Below are positions 26,601 to 39,932 of a DNA stretch of 64,000 nucleotides, piece after piece. The stretch lies in contig WMCF01000003.1 of the NCBI GenBank assembly GCA_009792885.1, positions 12,493,974-12,557,973 of the forward strand. Direction: 5' to 3'. The translations under genes were made by a program, and so were the position numbers. The notes beneath the pieces are model-generated. The model made no database searches. It was given only the letters and a program-made list of their open reading frames with translations, and was not told the origin of the DNA. Origin of the DNA: Eremophila alpestris peregrina. Taxonomy: Eukaryota > Chordata > Aves > Passeriformes > Alaudidae. Position 1 is the first letter of the stretch. Each line of letters starts with the position of its first letter.

Positions 26601-29600
26601 TAATTCCTCCTCTGAAATGAGCCCTTTGCTGTCTCTGTGCAAGGGCAAAATATGCACCTCTAGAATTTCCTTTCTGTTTGCCAACTCAAACTTGTGGGCA
26701 CAGCACTCAGCCTTTCATGTTTAAGCCTGACTCCACAGCAGGGCTAACTGAAATTACACGGGGATCTGCTGCCTCCAGACAGTGCCCTCTTCTCTGCTAG
26801 GAAGATTCTGCACAGCTGTGATGCATGGTCATCTTTTCTGTATCCTGGCACCAATTACTTCGAGTGAATTTTATTGCGATTTTCATAAACTGCATATTTC
26901 CTCTTCTTGTTCTATGATTTTGTTGTTGTTGTTAATATGTGAATATATGGAAATGTTATTTTTCCTTAAAAGTAGCTGTATAAATTTTGCAGGTCATATT
27001 TCATTGTATAGCGACAGACTTTATATTTCTGCTCAGTATGCTGTAAAGTGGGACATTTCAAAAATATTGTTGGAAAGTAATCCAAATTCCGGCAGATTTC
27101 CTGGGCTTTATACAGAGAGCCTTCGGTGCCCTCTTTTGGTATACTGCAGGAAATGCAGGCAGGCTTTTAAAAAAAAAAGAAAAAAAAAACCAAACAACCT
27201 TTTGGGGAAGCACAAATCTCCACCTATAGGAATCCTGTGTTGAAAGTTATACAAATGGAATTTTCCCACCAAAAAAAAAAAAAAATTGCATTTCATATGA
27301 GGTCCTATTATGTGGTTTGTTTCAGCATTCCTATTGCATGTACAACCATGCTTTGACATTAAATTCTCAAAACATTGGGCTCTGATTGTGATGCCTCAAG
27401 AAGTATTTATACTTAAAGGCAGTACACCTGGAATGCACATGCACAGGGAAAGAACAACTCTAGGTCGCAGAATATTTTCTGCTGAACTGAAGATTGCAGT
27501 TATATCACACTGTCTCTATGGCTTTCAGAGGCATCGAGACTCACTTAACACTAGCTAAGTTCTAGTTCCAACATCTACAATGCAGTAAAAGGTCAAATTC
27601 ATTTCTTTTATATGTTATATGCGGTTACAAATGTGGAGATTGTACAAGTTAAGCTGTCTTAAGATGGGTTGGGCCATCTTGCTTTATGTAATATTCTATC
27701 CAGGTTACTCTCTAGACTAGTGATACTTTGTGCAAATTTCTTTTGTATTGGTGTTCTTTGGTTTTAGTTTGGGTCCTTAATCTGTTAAAACAATTCCTTA
27801 AAAGAAAAGAATATATCTTCTCAACTCCTCTTCTGCCATAATACTTCCTATTATGATAATTTGAAATAAATTCAGAGTAATTCTTAGCAGTTAACTCCAA
27901 ATTTGTTCTGAGAGTGAATCTCAGACACCGCTAACAAAGTAGTTAATTTCAGTTTTAAGTAATGTTTAAGTAATGCTTTCTATCAATTTCAGTAAGAAAA
28001 TCAGTAGCAATTGTTGATTTAGAGGACATGAGTAGGGCAATTGTCTTTTCTTTAAATTTTACCTTTTAGCTAAAGGAACACTGCCACTGCAGGAAAGAAC
28101 AGGTGCTCTGAAAGTACATGCTCAACAAAAATAGCAAGAAACATGAGTTTTGTACTGGGCCTTAGACATTCTTCACAGATAGTCTTATATCCTTCTACAG
28201 AAGCCAACCTCTATTTCTTCAATCACATCAGCACTGGTGCAGAGATAGATACTTCAGCTTTAGGAAATGGTCCTATGGAGTAGAAATTTTTCTTCTTGTG
28301 AGGCAGGAGTGAATCAAAAATCCTTTTCAAACAGGTATGAGCATTCTAGTAGGAAGTGAATATGGCTCACACAACATGTTTGCAGCCCTTCCTCATAAAA
28401 GAAATGGTCTTTGTATCTGCTTATTTGTGTTTGTATTATCTTTAAGAGCACGAGCTACATTTTTACCTAGAACTAACTGAGCAGCAGTTGAATATGAATA
28501 ACTCTGCAGATGTACATCAGTACTAATTTTTTGCGCAGACTGAGGGCAATAGGGCACATTGTCACATCAATTTTTAATCAGGATTCTCCAATTAAATCAA
28601 TGGACTGTACTGTTTAAAAGTCAATAATACAGTAAAGCTTGGTACTAGGCTCAAATGGACAGATTTAGAGGATAGCCAAATTCAGGATGGCTGTAACATA
28701 AATAATGGAAGTTGCTTTCAAGTGCTCTCAATCATTTAGCTCATTCTAAAATGCAAGTTACAACCTGCACATCTGATGATACAGTTAGACTCCATTTGTA
28801 AATACATTTCCTATAATGTGGGAAGCAATGTATTATTCATAATATAATGAAGAGCCAGGTAGTATGGAGCAAAAAAAGGCAGAGTTTCATAAGCAGGTAG
28901 GAGACAGAGGAGTCACTTGTAATATCATTGTTAGCTAAGCAAGAAGTATTATATGGTATGATGTTATGCATTCTCAACAGAGTTCAGCCCTTAGAAATGA
29001 CAATAACAGGAATATTTGCCTGCAGACCAAGATCAGCATGCTTTAGTTAATAACTGTGAAGACAAAAAAAAAAAAAAGGAAAAATAAGTGGTCCTGAGTT
29101 TTAGTGTGTCTAACATCAATTGAAAATTTATTAAGTATACATGCTTTCATTGTGAGTTTCTTTCATTTAGTCAGTCAGGATTATAATCCCATTTCTCATT
29201 AGTTCTTTTCAAAGGAAAACTTCCTGTGAAGAAGAGCTTGATGTTGTTCAGAAGAATCTCTATTTATCTATAAATTGTTGCCCTGAAATGAGGAATAATC
29301 TAGAACTGACAACTTAAAGCTAGGTGGACTAGATATGTTTTCTTTTATATTTCAGAAAATTTAAAGTTCTTTGTAGTTACGAATTCAGTGTCAGAGACTT
29401 GACTCATTGATCCCACAGATAGAAGTACATTGCAAATTTTCCTGGGTGTCTGCAAAAATGAGAAGCGTTGGGGGTCAAATCTGCTGATTTTGTGAAGACT
29501 AGCAAAACTTGTATTTAGTCTTTTGGAAGCAGTATTAGTTTTATCTAAACTGGTTGATATTCTTAAAAGACTAGTACAGACTGTTTAGCTGCAACACACT

Positions 29601-31900
29601 TACTTCTTGCCATTTGCAATTAAGTTAGCCATGCTGGCTACTCCAAAAATTTTGAAGTCTCAATTAGTCACTCACAAAATTGGGAATTACATTTACACTA
29701 CATTTGGAGGGTTATTTATCTTCTTGTCCAAAGTTTTAAGACTTCATATTGTCAATTTATTTTGACAACTGTGAAGCCTAAAAAAATTTTGTTTGAGTGA
29801 ATGAAACCCAAGAATCTCATCTGAGTCACAATTTCCAGAATTAGGCCTTTCAGTAAAACAACAAAGTGAAACTTTGGTTTTGGTGAAGTCCAGGAGTATT
29901 TTGACACTAATGTCTCACTGGACAAGATCACTCATCAGAATTGTGAGGAATTTACAAGCCTGGAAAAAAATGGCTGAATATAAATGTTGGGGTTAAAGTC
30001 AGGAATTAGTTGCTGTTCTCTGTGGTTTTGATGACTCAGTTGTCCACACTGAAGCACACAGGGTTCTTGGGGTCCTGTAATGTGTTTCAGTGAATCACTA
30101 ATGAAGACCAGAATTTACAGTTTAGAATTGTAAATTCTAAAGAGAGCAATAGATTTGCCTAGAGGTGAGCATGTTTTTGAGAGTGAGCATGTATTTGTTA
30201 TATAGCATTAGCGTGGGAAAATAATTTGCCTTGTATTGAAAAATTTGTAGTCAAGCAAGAGAATGATGTACAAAAATACCTGACTTCAGGGTTCATCCAA
30301 GGGGGACTGCAGGTTTTACACACCCTAACAAAGGATACTGCAGTTATCTGCAACAGGGATTATAAAGAACATGATGACCAGAAGGAAGGAGGGACACTTA
30401 AGAGGAGACAGAAGGACTCAATACTCTGGATTTGTTCTTTCTATCTCATAATGATAAGATAGCAAGAGAAAATTTCACTTTGTATTTTATGAAGTCAAGA
30501 AAGGGAACAGTGCAATACAAGCTAAGAAGGAAAATGATGGAAGTGAGAAGGCATCAGTGACATTTACATCCCACTGTCTCTATCAGGGTTGATGGTATTA
30601 TAATGAACAGCGTTCCTTTGACTCTATCATGGATCAAAGCTTTAGAGAGCCCCAGTACTTAGCAATACCATCTCAATATTCCCAGTTTAGATTTCACATG
30701 CTCAACAGAAACCATGCATCCAAAGTTTTTCTGATGTCATCGTGTCCCTACACCTTTTGCCAGCCTGTCTTACATACTTTACATTATTTGATACATCCTA
30801 CAATCCCTGGTCTTTTCACATTTGACTTCTAGTCTTTCCTGCCCGTGGATTTCTGAGCCTCTAATTCATCCTGCAGGCCTTCCCCATTCTTCCAACTCTA
30901 ATCTATTCTACCCAAAATTCATCTGTGATGAGATGCAAGGGCATTCTGTGGAATCAAAATGGCTTTTGCAGGTGTTTCATAAAGACATGAGGTGTACCTA
31001 TGAGAAGTCCATCTCTAGAAAACCGTGTTGTATCTAGGAATGAACAATTCCTAGAAAATACAGATGTGTGGTAGTTATAGCCTAGAAATTATGGCTTTTT
31101 TACAAACCCATCTTTGCAGCAAAGATTTAATGATTTTAGTCCCTTCACATATCCCTATAGTAAATTAGTACAGTGTTTTGAATACTCTTATTAAATAATT
31201 TAAAGTTTCACCTTTAAACCTCAATACGAATTCTGCTTCCCAGACCCACAAGAGTCATGATTCATTCCCATCACTATGATGCCATTTCAGATCAAAACCA
31301 GCAGAGTCATAGCCAACCTCCCAGTGGTTTGGCTTTTGATAAGATGTGAGAAACACACATTCTTTCATTTGAATTAAGGGTAGAAAAGTTTTGAACTCTC
31401 CTACAGTAGATTGGAGATTCCAGCCACTGGGAAGGCTGTTACAAGTTTCCTTGATATGAGGAAATTTCTTGAAATCTCAAACATTTTAACAGGCTGGGAA
31501 AATTGTTTTCCATTCAGTTCTAATTAGATCATAGGCTCAATGGAAATTGTAATAATTTCTGACTTTGAAAAATGTGATGTCTCATTGGTTTGAACAGTTA
31601 ATCAATGATTGAATTCACTCAATAGAAGTTTACTTAAGAAACCAGAAAACAGATGTTATGTCTCATTCATTTTGCTATATGGGCTCAGAAAGGTAATTAC
31701 TACCATGACTTGGAAATCCTGATCTTTGACAACTGAATTAAGTTCCTGTGAGTATATACTGTGTGTGATGAAAAGTCCAGGAGTTGTGAGTTACACATTC
31801 AGGAGCTGACCTAAGGGAGCATTTCAAGATTTTTGAGATTCCTGCAAGGGTCAAAGATTATTCACAGCTCTAGCCAGTTAAGTACTTCTTGTGAAAATTT

Positions 31901-31934
31901 AAAAAAAAAAAAAAAAAGAAGAAGAAAAAAAAAA
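31901..31934. repeat. A-rich simple repeat with GAA interruptions
   Basis: Seventeen adenines followed by three GAA-like units and ten more adenines form a purine-only tract. No retroposon body is recognisable on either side. It is a simple low-complexity repeat. Confidence 0.9.
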
Positions 31935-34900
31935 GCTTAAAAACCCTTTTGCATAGAATCAAAGTGGAGATGTTATAAAAATTATGAAAAAAACACTCAT
32001 GTGATGTTAAGATAAATTACCAAAGATATTTCTGGATCTTTAACTGTCTTTATAATAACTTTCTGCTTGCATAGTCAGTACTTTTATTTTCAAAATATGA
32101 GATTGGAGTTTACAGTAGATATTCATGTGAGAATGTAAAAAACACTAAAAATAACTATTTGAATATATCCTCAAAACAAGTTTTGATAAATGGTCCTAAT
32201 GCAATATAAGTCAGGAAAGATGTTCCAGGAAAAAGGAAAGGGAAATCTTGTTTAGAAGTTCCTTGTTCCTTTGTTACATATCTGAATTTAACAGAAAATT
32301 TACTAATTTGATGTCTTTAAAAAATCTATGTTTATGAGTGCTGTTGTGAAAGAAATCTTTTGTCAGTCTAGAAACTGGTCTTTGCTTTATTTTCTTTAAA
32401 ATATATCTTTAAAATATATTCAAAGATTGTTATTAGTGGGTGTGGTTTTTTTAAATATACCAGTTAAATTCGGGTCCTACTTGACAACTCCAATGATGTA
32501 TGAGACACAATAGCTGCTATGATTCTTTTCCTTTCCTGAGCACTTTTGAAAGAGGCTTGAAAAGAGGGAAAAACTGCATTTTTAGCACTCCAGTGAGTAG
32601 ATCAATTGAGTAAGAAATTGCTTTTACACAATACAAAGTGGGTTTTTTAAGCCTAAATTTGATCTAAGCCATAATAGTAGTTAAAATATTTTCATTTGTA
32701 TTAGAAGGAATTCAGAATCTAGGTATCTCCAGCAACTTAGAATGACTTCCTAATTAAGCACTAAGTTTTCATTAAGTCAGCTACCACTTAATCTTGTTTA
32801 TAGAGACAGTTTTCTGATTCTTTTGGAATGCCAAGTAACAGAACATTGTCCAGAGTCTTAAGTTATTCTGAGATGAGTAGACCCAAAGAATTACATCATG
32901 ATATTTGGCAAATACTGTGACTTTCTTAACTCTTTCATTGCTTTGGGATATCTATTTTCCTCCTGAAAATTACATGTAGCTCACTCACTCAGTGAAATAC
33001 CACTTCATTTATTAATATGGCACAGACAGAATTATAGCACGAGATAAGTGACCTCCAAAGAAGAATTTGCTTCTAGAGAGGAAGTTGATGTAGACTTTAT
33101 CATGTGGTAAAGCACCTCTGTGTAAGGATAGTAAGCCAGGAAAGGCCTCATATCAAACGGTCTGAAACTGCTCTTCAGTTCTTCTGCTGACTTCTTTTTC
33201 TTCTGACAAAGGAGAAACTTCACTGTTTTATTTTGTTCCCTTGATGAAGATGCAGAAGATTAAATGCTTACAATATCTTGCTAAAAATATTCAGTCCAGA
33301 GTCTAGGCAAAAAGTTGTCCAAAAAGTTAATGTTGGCTTATATCACCATAACATTGAAATAGTACAGCTGGAGAATGTAATGTAAAGAGATGTGTTTTTT
33401 GTCACACATCTGCTATCTTATAGGTACTAAAACAAAAAAAAAGCCTTGCAACAGAATAGAACAAAAAAATATATAATCTATCTGATGACTAGTCTTTTTC
33501 CTTATGTGCATTGATCTTTACTCTATAAGGTGATGCAAATATTTATGTGATAATCTAGTAATTTCACAGATTTTATCTTAATTTTCTTTAGTATCTCTAC
33601 CCCTGAATCACAGATTTCTATCCATACAGTTTTTCTTAGTTGTTAATGGTGAAAGTGATCCACAACTGGGTGGCTGTGCTCAAACACACCTGATTGAGAC
33701 TGCTCCAGTCAGGTCCTGCAAAGATTGTCTTTTTAGATTCTTAAAACAAATCTTGTAATTAAGAGTTAATGGTACAGAGGTTGTAAGGAAAGTGTCTGCA
33801 AAGTGAATGCTATTTTTTAAAAAGGAATGACCTTTTACTGCTAGAGAAGCCACACTGCAGGGGTGGTGATTTCTGCAGTGATCTATCTGTGCTGCTTCTC
33901 TTTATGAAAGCTCAGATTTGGAATGTTAAAGAGGTTCATGCGGTAATTTTTGTGTTTTGACTGGCATTTGCAAGTAAAGTGACTGGAGAAACCTGAAAGA
34001 GAGAGAAAAAAGATTTCCCACCTAATTCCTTCCAGCCCAGGGAACATTCAATAAATTGAAAAGCCATGAACCAGGAACTGTTCCCCTAGTGCTTTATAAA
34101 AACTTTTGCCAATGGTTTGATACATTCAATACCTACCTCTGTGCCATATAGTGCTGAAATCTTTTGTACAACTGAGGGAACCTCACTCCCTTTGCCTTCA
34201 CAGTAAATACATTTTTCTGGCAGCCCACACTGATACAATCAATCAGTAGAAGAGTAATAGTCTCTTCATTATTATCTCATATTGCATGTTGCCTGTCCCT
34301 CAGACCTCTCAAGTAAATGACTCATTTGAGGATTCTCTCGTATACCAGGATAGTTCCATCAGGTAACTTGTTCTTAGGGGAGCACAAGAGTGCCCACTGG
34401 GCAGATCTGAGAACAGGGATAATCAGGGAAGAGTAGCGATTATCAGGTGGGAATGGCCATTTCTTTTTCTAGCAGAGAACATGTTACAAGCTTCTCTGTC
34501 ATTCTCATTAAGTCTGGTCTACACAAAAAGTGTAACTGCTATCAATTCCGCAACAAAAATCTGTCCCTTTACATCAGGGGTTGTCATTTAGATATGCCTA
34601 GCTCAGGCACCACATGTGAACCAAACACGAGCACTGTGACATTTAGCTGCACTGTCTGTAGTCGCTAAACTTCAACCTGACACGAGCAGAAACCAAAACA
34701 CTGGACCATTCCACTGCTGCCACCCATGGAGTGATTGGCAGAGCATGGACTTGGTTTTCTGCAAGCTTGCTACTCCTGCAGTCCTCCTCAGCATAACTCA
34801 GATTTGTAGGTAAAGCAAAAGAGGTGAACAGTATATAAACTTGAGGGGTTTGGACTGCAATATATAAAAATTTAGTGAGGATATTTAAGTTATCAGAATA

Positions 34901-35687
34901 ACTGGGGTTAAGATGATATCATCTGCTTCAGTAATATTATTCAGTACTTTTCAATGTGAAGAACTCAGAGATACAGACCGAGTAGACAAGGCAGTACCAA
35001 AGACAGAAATTTTCCTGTCACTCGTTGATGGGCTGATAAGCATCTACCAGGTCTCACATTACAAAGAGACAACCTGGATTTTGCAGCTGAGGAGGAAACA
35101 AGATGACCATTAGGATTTGAGATATTTGAGAGGGTTTTCTGGGACTTTGTAAATTCATACAAGAAAATTTAAGAGAAAATGTCTAGGGAAAAACAAAAGG
35201 TGGAGTAGACCAACAGGGGTGCAAAAGGGGACTGCCACATGAAAATTGCTCCTGCTCTGAGAGTCTGCCCTTTAAAAATTATTAAATACTTTTTAAACTA
35301 TCTCTCTGTTTAGTAGCACTCTGTGCCCTGTGAGGAGATGTGTCCTGTAAGGGCTAAGCAGCAATTACTGGTGAAATTGGAAATATACAAGAAAAAAAAA
35401 TCTTGTCATTTGTAGTTGCCACTACAAGATGGAAGATGGAGATTTTTGAACAGGTTCATCATTTAAGTGAAGTAATATTTTTGGGTATTTTAAAGGATCA
35501 TTTTTAAATTCTCTTTCTAAATTTATTAGATTATTAAATTATTAGAGCTTAAAGTAGAATGAAAAACATTGTATAGATATATGTGCTGTCTGTAAGGAAA
35601 AAATGTCTTGCTTTCAGGGAGATTAGAGTAATAAACAAAACAATTTAATTGCATCTTTCATACAATAATTTAAATAAAAGTTTGGAG

Positions 35688-35721
35688 ATAATATTTATGC
35701 TTTAAAAAACATAAATATTAT
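35688..35721. repeat. Perfect 12-bp inverted repeat
   Basis: ATAATATTTATG (35688-35699) is followed, after a 10-base spacer, by its exact reverse complement CATAAATATTAT (35710-35721). Given the strong local A+T bias, such a palindrome can arise by chance. No transposon ends or flanking target duplication were seen. Confidence 0.85.
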
Positions 35722-36858
35722 TTAAATATTATATCTCTATTTAATACTTCTAAATATTGACTAAGGAAATATTAAACTCAGGAAAATACAGCTGTTTATA
35801 TCATCACAGTGTTCATTTGAATGAGATCACAATATATGTATCTAGAAGGGCATCAATTAGGCAGCATGTAATAGTTTACAAGACCTGCTAATATATGGGA
35901 CTTCTGGGAGCTTTTTCAGATTGCAGCAATTGATTTTGTCACATAGCCAAAAAGTGGAGAGGAGTTGGAATATTTTTTTCCTCTTCCCAAATCATACCTG
36001 ATAAATCTAGTGGTGGCCTTTCTTTTCTTACCCCCTGTTCAAATCAAACCTTAATTGCTCTGGCATCAAGGTCAGGCAACTTGGCTAGCTCTGAAAGATA
36101 TCAGCTGTTTTTCTCATCCTTGCTGAACCTCTTTTAGACAAATTTTGCATTGTTTTTTGTGTCAGTTTTATCGTGGAACATCATGCTGCCATCTGGAAAG
36201 AAAAACGCCATGGTACAGGAGCAGCTGGTGAATGAGAATGGCCAAATAAACATTGGCACTCACTCTGCCATTAGGTGAGATAAGAGGATTGAGGCCATGC
36301 CAAAAGAGACAGCCCAAACTGCTGCCATTATCTTTCACTGTCCCCTTGCTCCTTATCTCTGTTTCAAAACACAGCAATCATTCATTTTAGAGAAGGGGAA
36401 ACCAAACCTATCAGGTGTTGGACATAGCCTTCTGAAGCCTGGAAAACAGAGATACCATGGTGAAAAGCATCTGAAGCATCTTGGAAATTGGCTGAGAGAC
36501 TGGATACTTTTATTCCCCTGGAAAAACAACAAGAACATTTCATACTTCCGTAATGACTCTTGTCATAGGAGCTCAAAACACTTTAGATGTAAATTAGTTC
36601 TGTAGGTATTTTGAGAATGGGTAAGGAGATATGAGCTTTATTTTCATGGCAGGGAAGTTGAGGCACAAGGAAATAAATACCTGATTTTATAAATATGGGT
36701 TAAGTGTGGAGTTTGTGTTAATGCCAGGAATAAACTTTGATTGTAAACTGCTTTGCATTTTTACATAGCAACAGACCAATTTTCCTTCCAGAGACTTCAG
36801 CAGCAATATATAGAGACTATGGACATACCTGACCTTAACCTCCAGAAATGCAAAACAT

Positions 36859-38035
36859 AATCACAGAATCGTAGAATACCACATTGAAAGGGACCTCAAG
36901 AATCATCTAGTCCAACCTTTCTTGGTAAAAGAACTGTCTAGACAAGATGGCCAAATGCCTTGTCTAGCCAAATATTGAAATGTTGGGGAATCCACCCCTT
37001 CTCTTGGGAGACTATGCCAATGTTTTTTGTTCTCATTGTGAAAAGTTTTTTTCTTGGGTCCACCAGAATCTCCCCAGGAGTAACTTGTACCCATTACCCC
37101 TTGTCTTTTCTGTGTGACTCCATGTATGAGAGTCTCCATCTTCTACATAGTCACCCTTCTAAAAGTGGAACACAGTGATGAGGTGTCCCCTCAGGCTTCT
37201 TTTCTCAAGGCTGAACAAACCCAATTCTCTCAGCCATTCCTCATATGGAAGGCTTCCCAGACCTCGGATCATCTTTTGGCTCTTTTTGAACCCTCTCCAA
37301 CCAGTCTGCAGCATTTTTGCATAGTGGGGACCAAAGCTGCGTTCAACATTTCAGGTGTGGAGGAGAGTGGGAGAGTGGCTTCTTTTTCTCAGCTGGGGAT
37401 GCCCTCCTTGATGCAAGCCAGCATCCAGCTGCCTTTCTTTGCTGCAGAAGCACACTGTTCACTCAGTGAGCTTGCTGCCCACTAGGACCTCCAGGTCCCT
37501 TCCCACAGAGCTGTTCCCTAGGCCAGTGGATCCCAGCCTTGCTAAACTCATGTATTACGTTATTCCATGTGCTAGAACTTACATTTTTCCTTGTTAAAGT
37601 TCTTAAGGTTCTTGCTAGCCCATACTTTCAGCCTACCCAGGTCTTCCTATGGAGTGGCTCTGTCAGTCAATTCCCACTGGCCACAGAGACCCCTTGTTCA
37701 GAACCATAACACATCCGTTTCTCTAGAAGGAGGCTGTGGAGATTACACCAAAAGCCTTGGAGAAATCCAGGGGACAGTGTCCACTCTTTGCCACACATGA
37801 GCCAAGCAGGCTACTTTGTGGCAGAACCCAATCGGGTTTAGCAAGCAGGATTTGCCCTTGGTGAACCCATTCTGGTTTTTCCTAATCACATGCTTCAACT
37901 GACTTGTGATAGGACTCAGGAGGATTTGTTCCATAATTTCCTGAGGACTGAAATAAGTCTGATAGGCATATGACTTCCTGGATCTTTCTTTAATCTCTGA
38001 TGTAGGGTTATATTCTTATTTACTTGCTGGAGGGC
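36859..38035 (-). mobile_element. Old CR1 LINE fragment with decayed ORF2
   Basis: This is a minus-strand CR1 of about 1.2 kb. On the plus strand it starts with the reversed tail AATCACAGAATCGTAGAATA, then GGGACCTCAAGAATCATC and TAGTCCAACC (CR1 3' UTR), and continues through the reverse complement of the ORF2 C-terminal and reverse-transcriptase regions. Stops and indels are frequent, and the match to the CR1 pattern is visibly weaker than in the copy near 49 kb, suggesting an older insertion. The right end is uncertain: similarity fades between about 37985 and 38035. Plus-strand frames over this interval (for example 37114-37485) are antisense shadows. Confidence 0.88.
37743..37934 (-). pseudogene. 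CR1 reverse-transcriptase fragment
   Basis: A 63-codon minus-strand frame contains NQNGFTKGKSCLLNPIGF, the block that lies just before the first catalytic aspartate motif in CR1 reverse transcriptase. The catalytic motif itself is degraded: the following residues (VWQRVDTVPW) no longer form the expected (L/F)D-x-SKAFD pattern. The frame therefore cannot encode an active enzyme. It lies inside the CR1 fragment called at 36859-38035. Confidence 0.75.
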
Positions 38036-39902
38036 TGATGTAGCATTTCGGGATTCCCTTGTTTTCAGACGCACATCAAGGTAGTGGACAGAGGAGCTAT
38101 GTTCAGCTATTCATGACACAAACTTTCTATAAGGTGGAAAGGCTGATCTAAGTTGAGTATCAATAAGTTACTCATCTGAAATCAGAGTATGTTAGCTCAA
38201 ATTTGCAGCTTGAGAATCTATTTACATTTGGTACAGACTGGACACATACAGACTTGCAGTCATTAAGAGGGCCTAAAATTGCCTACAAGATAATAGTTCT
38301 GGGAAGTTTTACTTAAAATGCCACTTCTTTTTTAATAATTAGCATGATCAGTCGTGAGACAAAATGCTGGACATTTGAAAGTGAAAAATTAAGGATGACT
38401 TATTCCTTATCATTATGTCTGTCTTGCTGTATCCAATAAAAACCCAGTTGTCCATGCAAATTTGACTGCCAATAGTCTTTTCTCACTGATGGTTGTTTGG
38501 TGGAGAGTTTAGTAATCTCAATACACTTTCCAGTGGTAACAGCTGCCTTCCTCACAAAATCCCATATGTGCTAACTGGCATGCCTGTCAGTTCTAGTAAG
38601 GCTAACATCATGGTGTTAGCATTGCCTTTCCTTTGCAAAGAGCACCATCACTGAGGTACACTAGTGAGGCCTTTTAGGCAAGCAAAAAACAAATTACCCC
38701 AAAACATTTGCTCTGACATAATATCTTTCGCTATTATAGGAGTATAAGCAAAAGCTAGTCCAATCAAAAATCATGTTTTGCTTTCTTTAGTCTTCTGTGC
38801 AGCTGCAAAAGACCAAACAGCCACAATTTGTGAGCTTTTAGCAGCAGGGAGAGCTACCATCTTCTCTGATGACCTCTGATCTCAGCAGTAGCACAGGCCA
38901 CAAAACTTATAAAAAAATATATATTAAAAATTTTTACATGGACTGGAAGCAAATCCAGGCAGTTATTCAATCAGGGAAACAAAAGAGGCCTTGCTTCCAT
39001 CACAGTCTGTACCACTCATTTGCAACCCACCCCTTTCTCAGCTCCTTTCACTTCCCTTGGTCTTTGTTCATCCCCTGCCCTACTGAGCTCCTTCTGAGGG
39101 ATTCTACTGGCTGCATCTGTTAATGTGGTTCCAAAGCTCCCTGTAAGTGTGCATTGTTTAGTTGTTGATACTCCCTAGAATGGGCTAGATTCTGCCTGCC
39201 TTTCTCTCAGCAGATGCACTGGTTTAGGTCTCTTTCCTCTGCTGCTCTGTTCAGATGCATGACCTTGTGTCATTATGCCTTTACAAAGTTTCTGGAAGAA
39301 GAAACCCTTGCAGAAGGGTGCAGTGTGTTGTCACATTGGCCTCATTTCTTCAGAAAGTTAAACTACTTACCAAACATCAACAGCTTTGGGGGACATCACT
39401 GTCCTTGAGAGCACACACCCAGCCCCACAAGGTATGAAAATCAGGCAGTGTTTTTAAAGTGACCAACTGTCCTGTTGTACCATCCTTACCTTCAAGGACT
39501 TGTCCTATTTTTGCTATAATCCCAGGATACCTTCTGAACACTATGGAAAATGCTAATATTGCCAGCTCTTAGCTTTTCCACCAAAAGATTAAAAATAAAA
39601 AGATTGGATAGTGAAAGATGCAAAATACAATTAAAGATGTTTTAAGTTAATTTGTTCAAATTTTTAAAAATGCTTTAAATAACTGATTTTACTCTCCCCA
39701 TGCATTTGCAAATTAACATTACAGGTGTTTCAGAATATTCCTACCAAAACCTTCAAATCCAAACTGAAAAATACCTAAAACCATTACAAACAAACATAAA
39801 AATCAAAAACATGCTGGTGATTGAGGCAGTGCCATGTCGCAAGAGTAAACTCAGAATTATAGTGGACTGATTTTCAGTGGGAATTACTCAGATAGTTGCT
39901 AC

Positions 39903-39932
39903 TTACTATATCTTACTATATCTTACTATATC
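39903..39932. repeat. Tandem repeat, 10-bp unit x3
   Basis: The unit TTACTATATC is present three times without error, followed by a partial TTA. It is a minisatellite-like short tandem array and may vary in copy number between individuals. Confidence 0.95.

Larger units (their letters stand above)
13829..36858. other. Long gene-free stretch
   Basis: This 23-kb interval contains no recognisable gene or transposon. Entries within it cover a poly-A tract, a CpG cluster, a CTCF-like site, two homeodomain-core-rich blocks, an A-rich tract and one inverted repeat. Its longest open frame, 26782-27243 on the plus strand (153 codons), runs through an A-rich tract that it reads as a lysine run and has no family motif. 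The 73-codon frame at 18859-19080 is likewise unrecognised. A T run (about 23538-23551), a G run (about 26180-26187) and an A run (about 29066-29078) are simple repeats. Distant regulatory function is possible but not shown by the sequence. Confidence 0.6.

Noticed and set aside
26782..27243. 153-codon plus-strand open frame
   Set aside because: It passes through an A-rich homopolymer read as lysines, has no motif, and is only slightly longer than the longest frames expected by chance in 64 kb of such DNA.
37114..37485. 123-codon plus-strand open frame
   Set aside because: It is the antisense reading of the decayed CR1 element on the minus strand.
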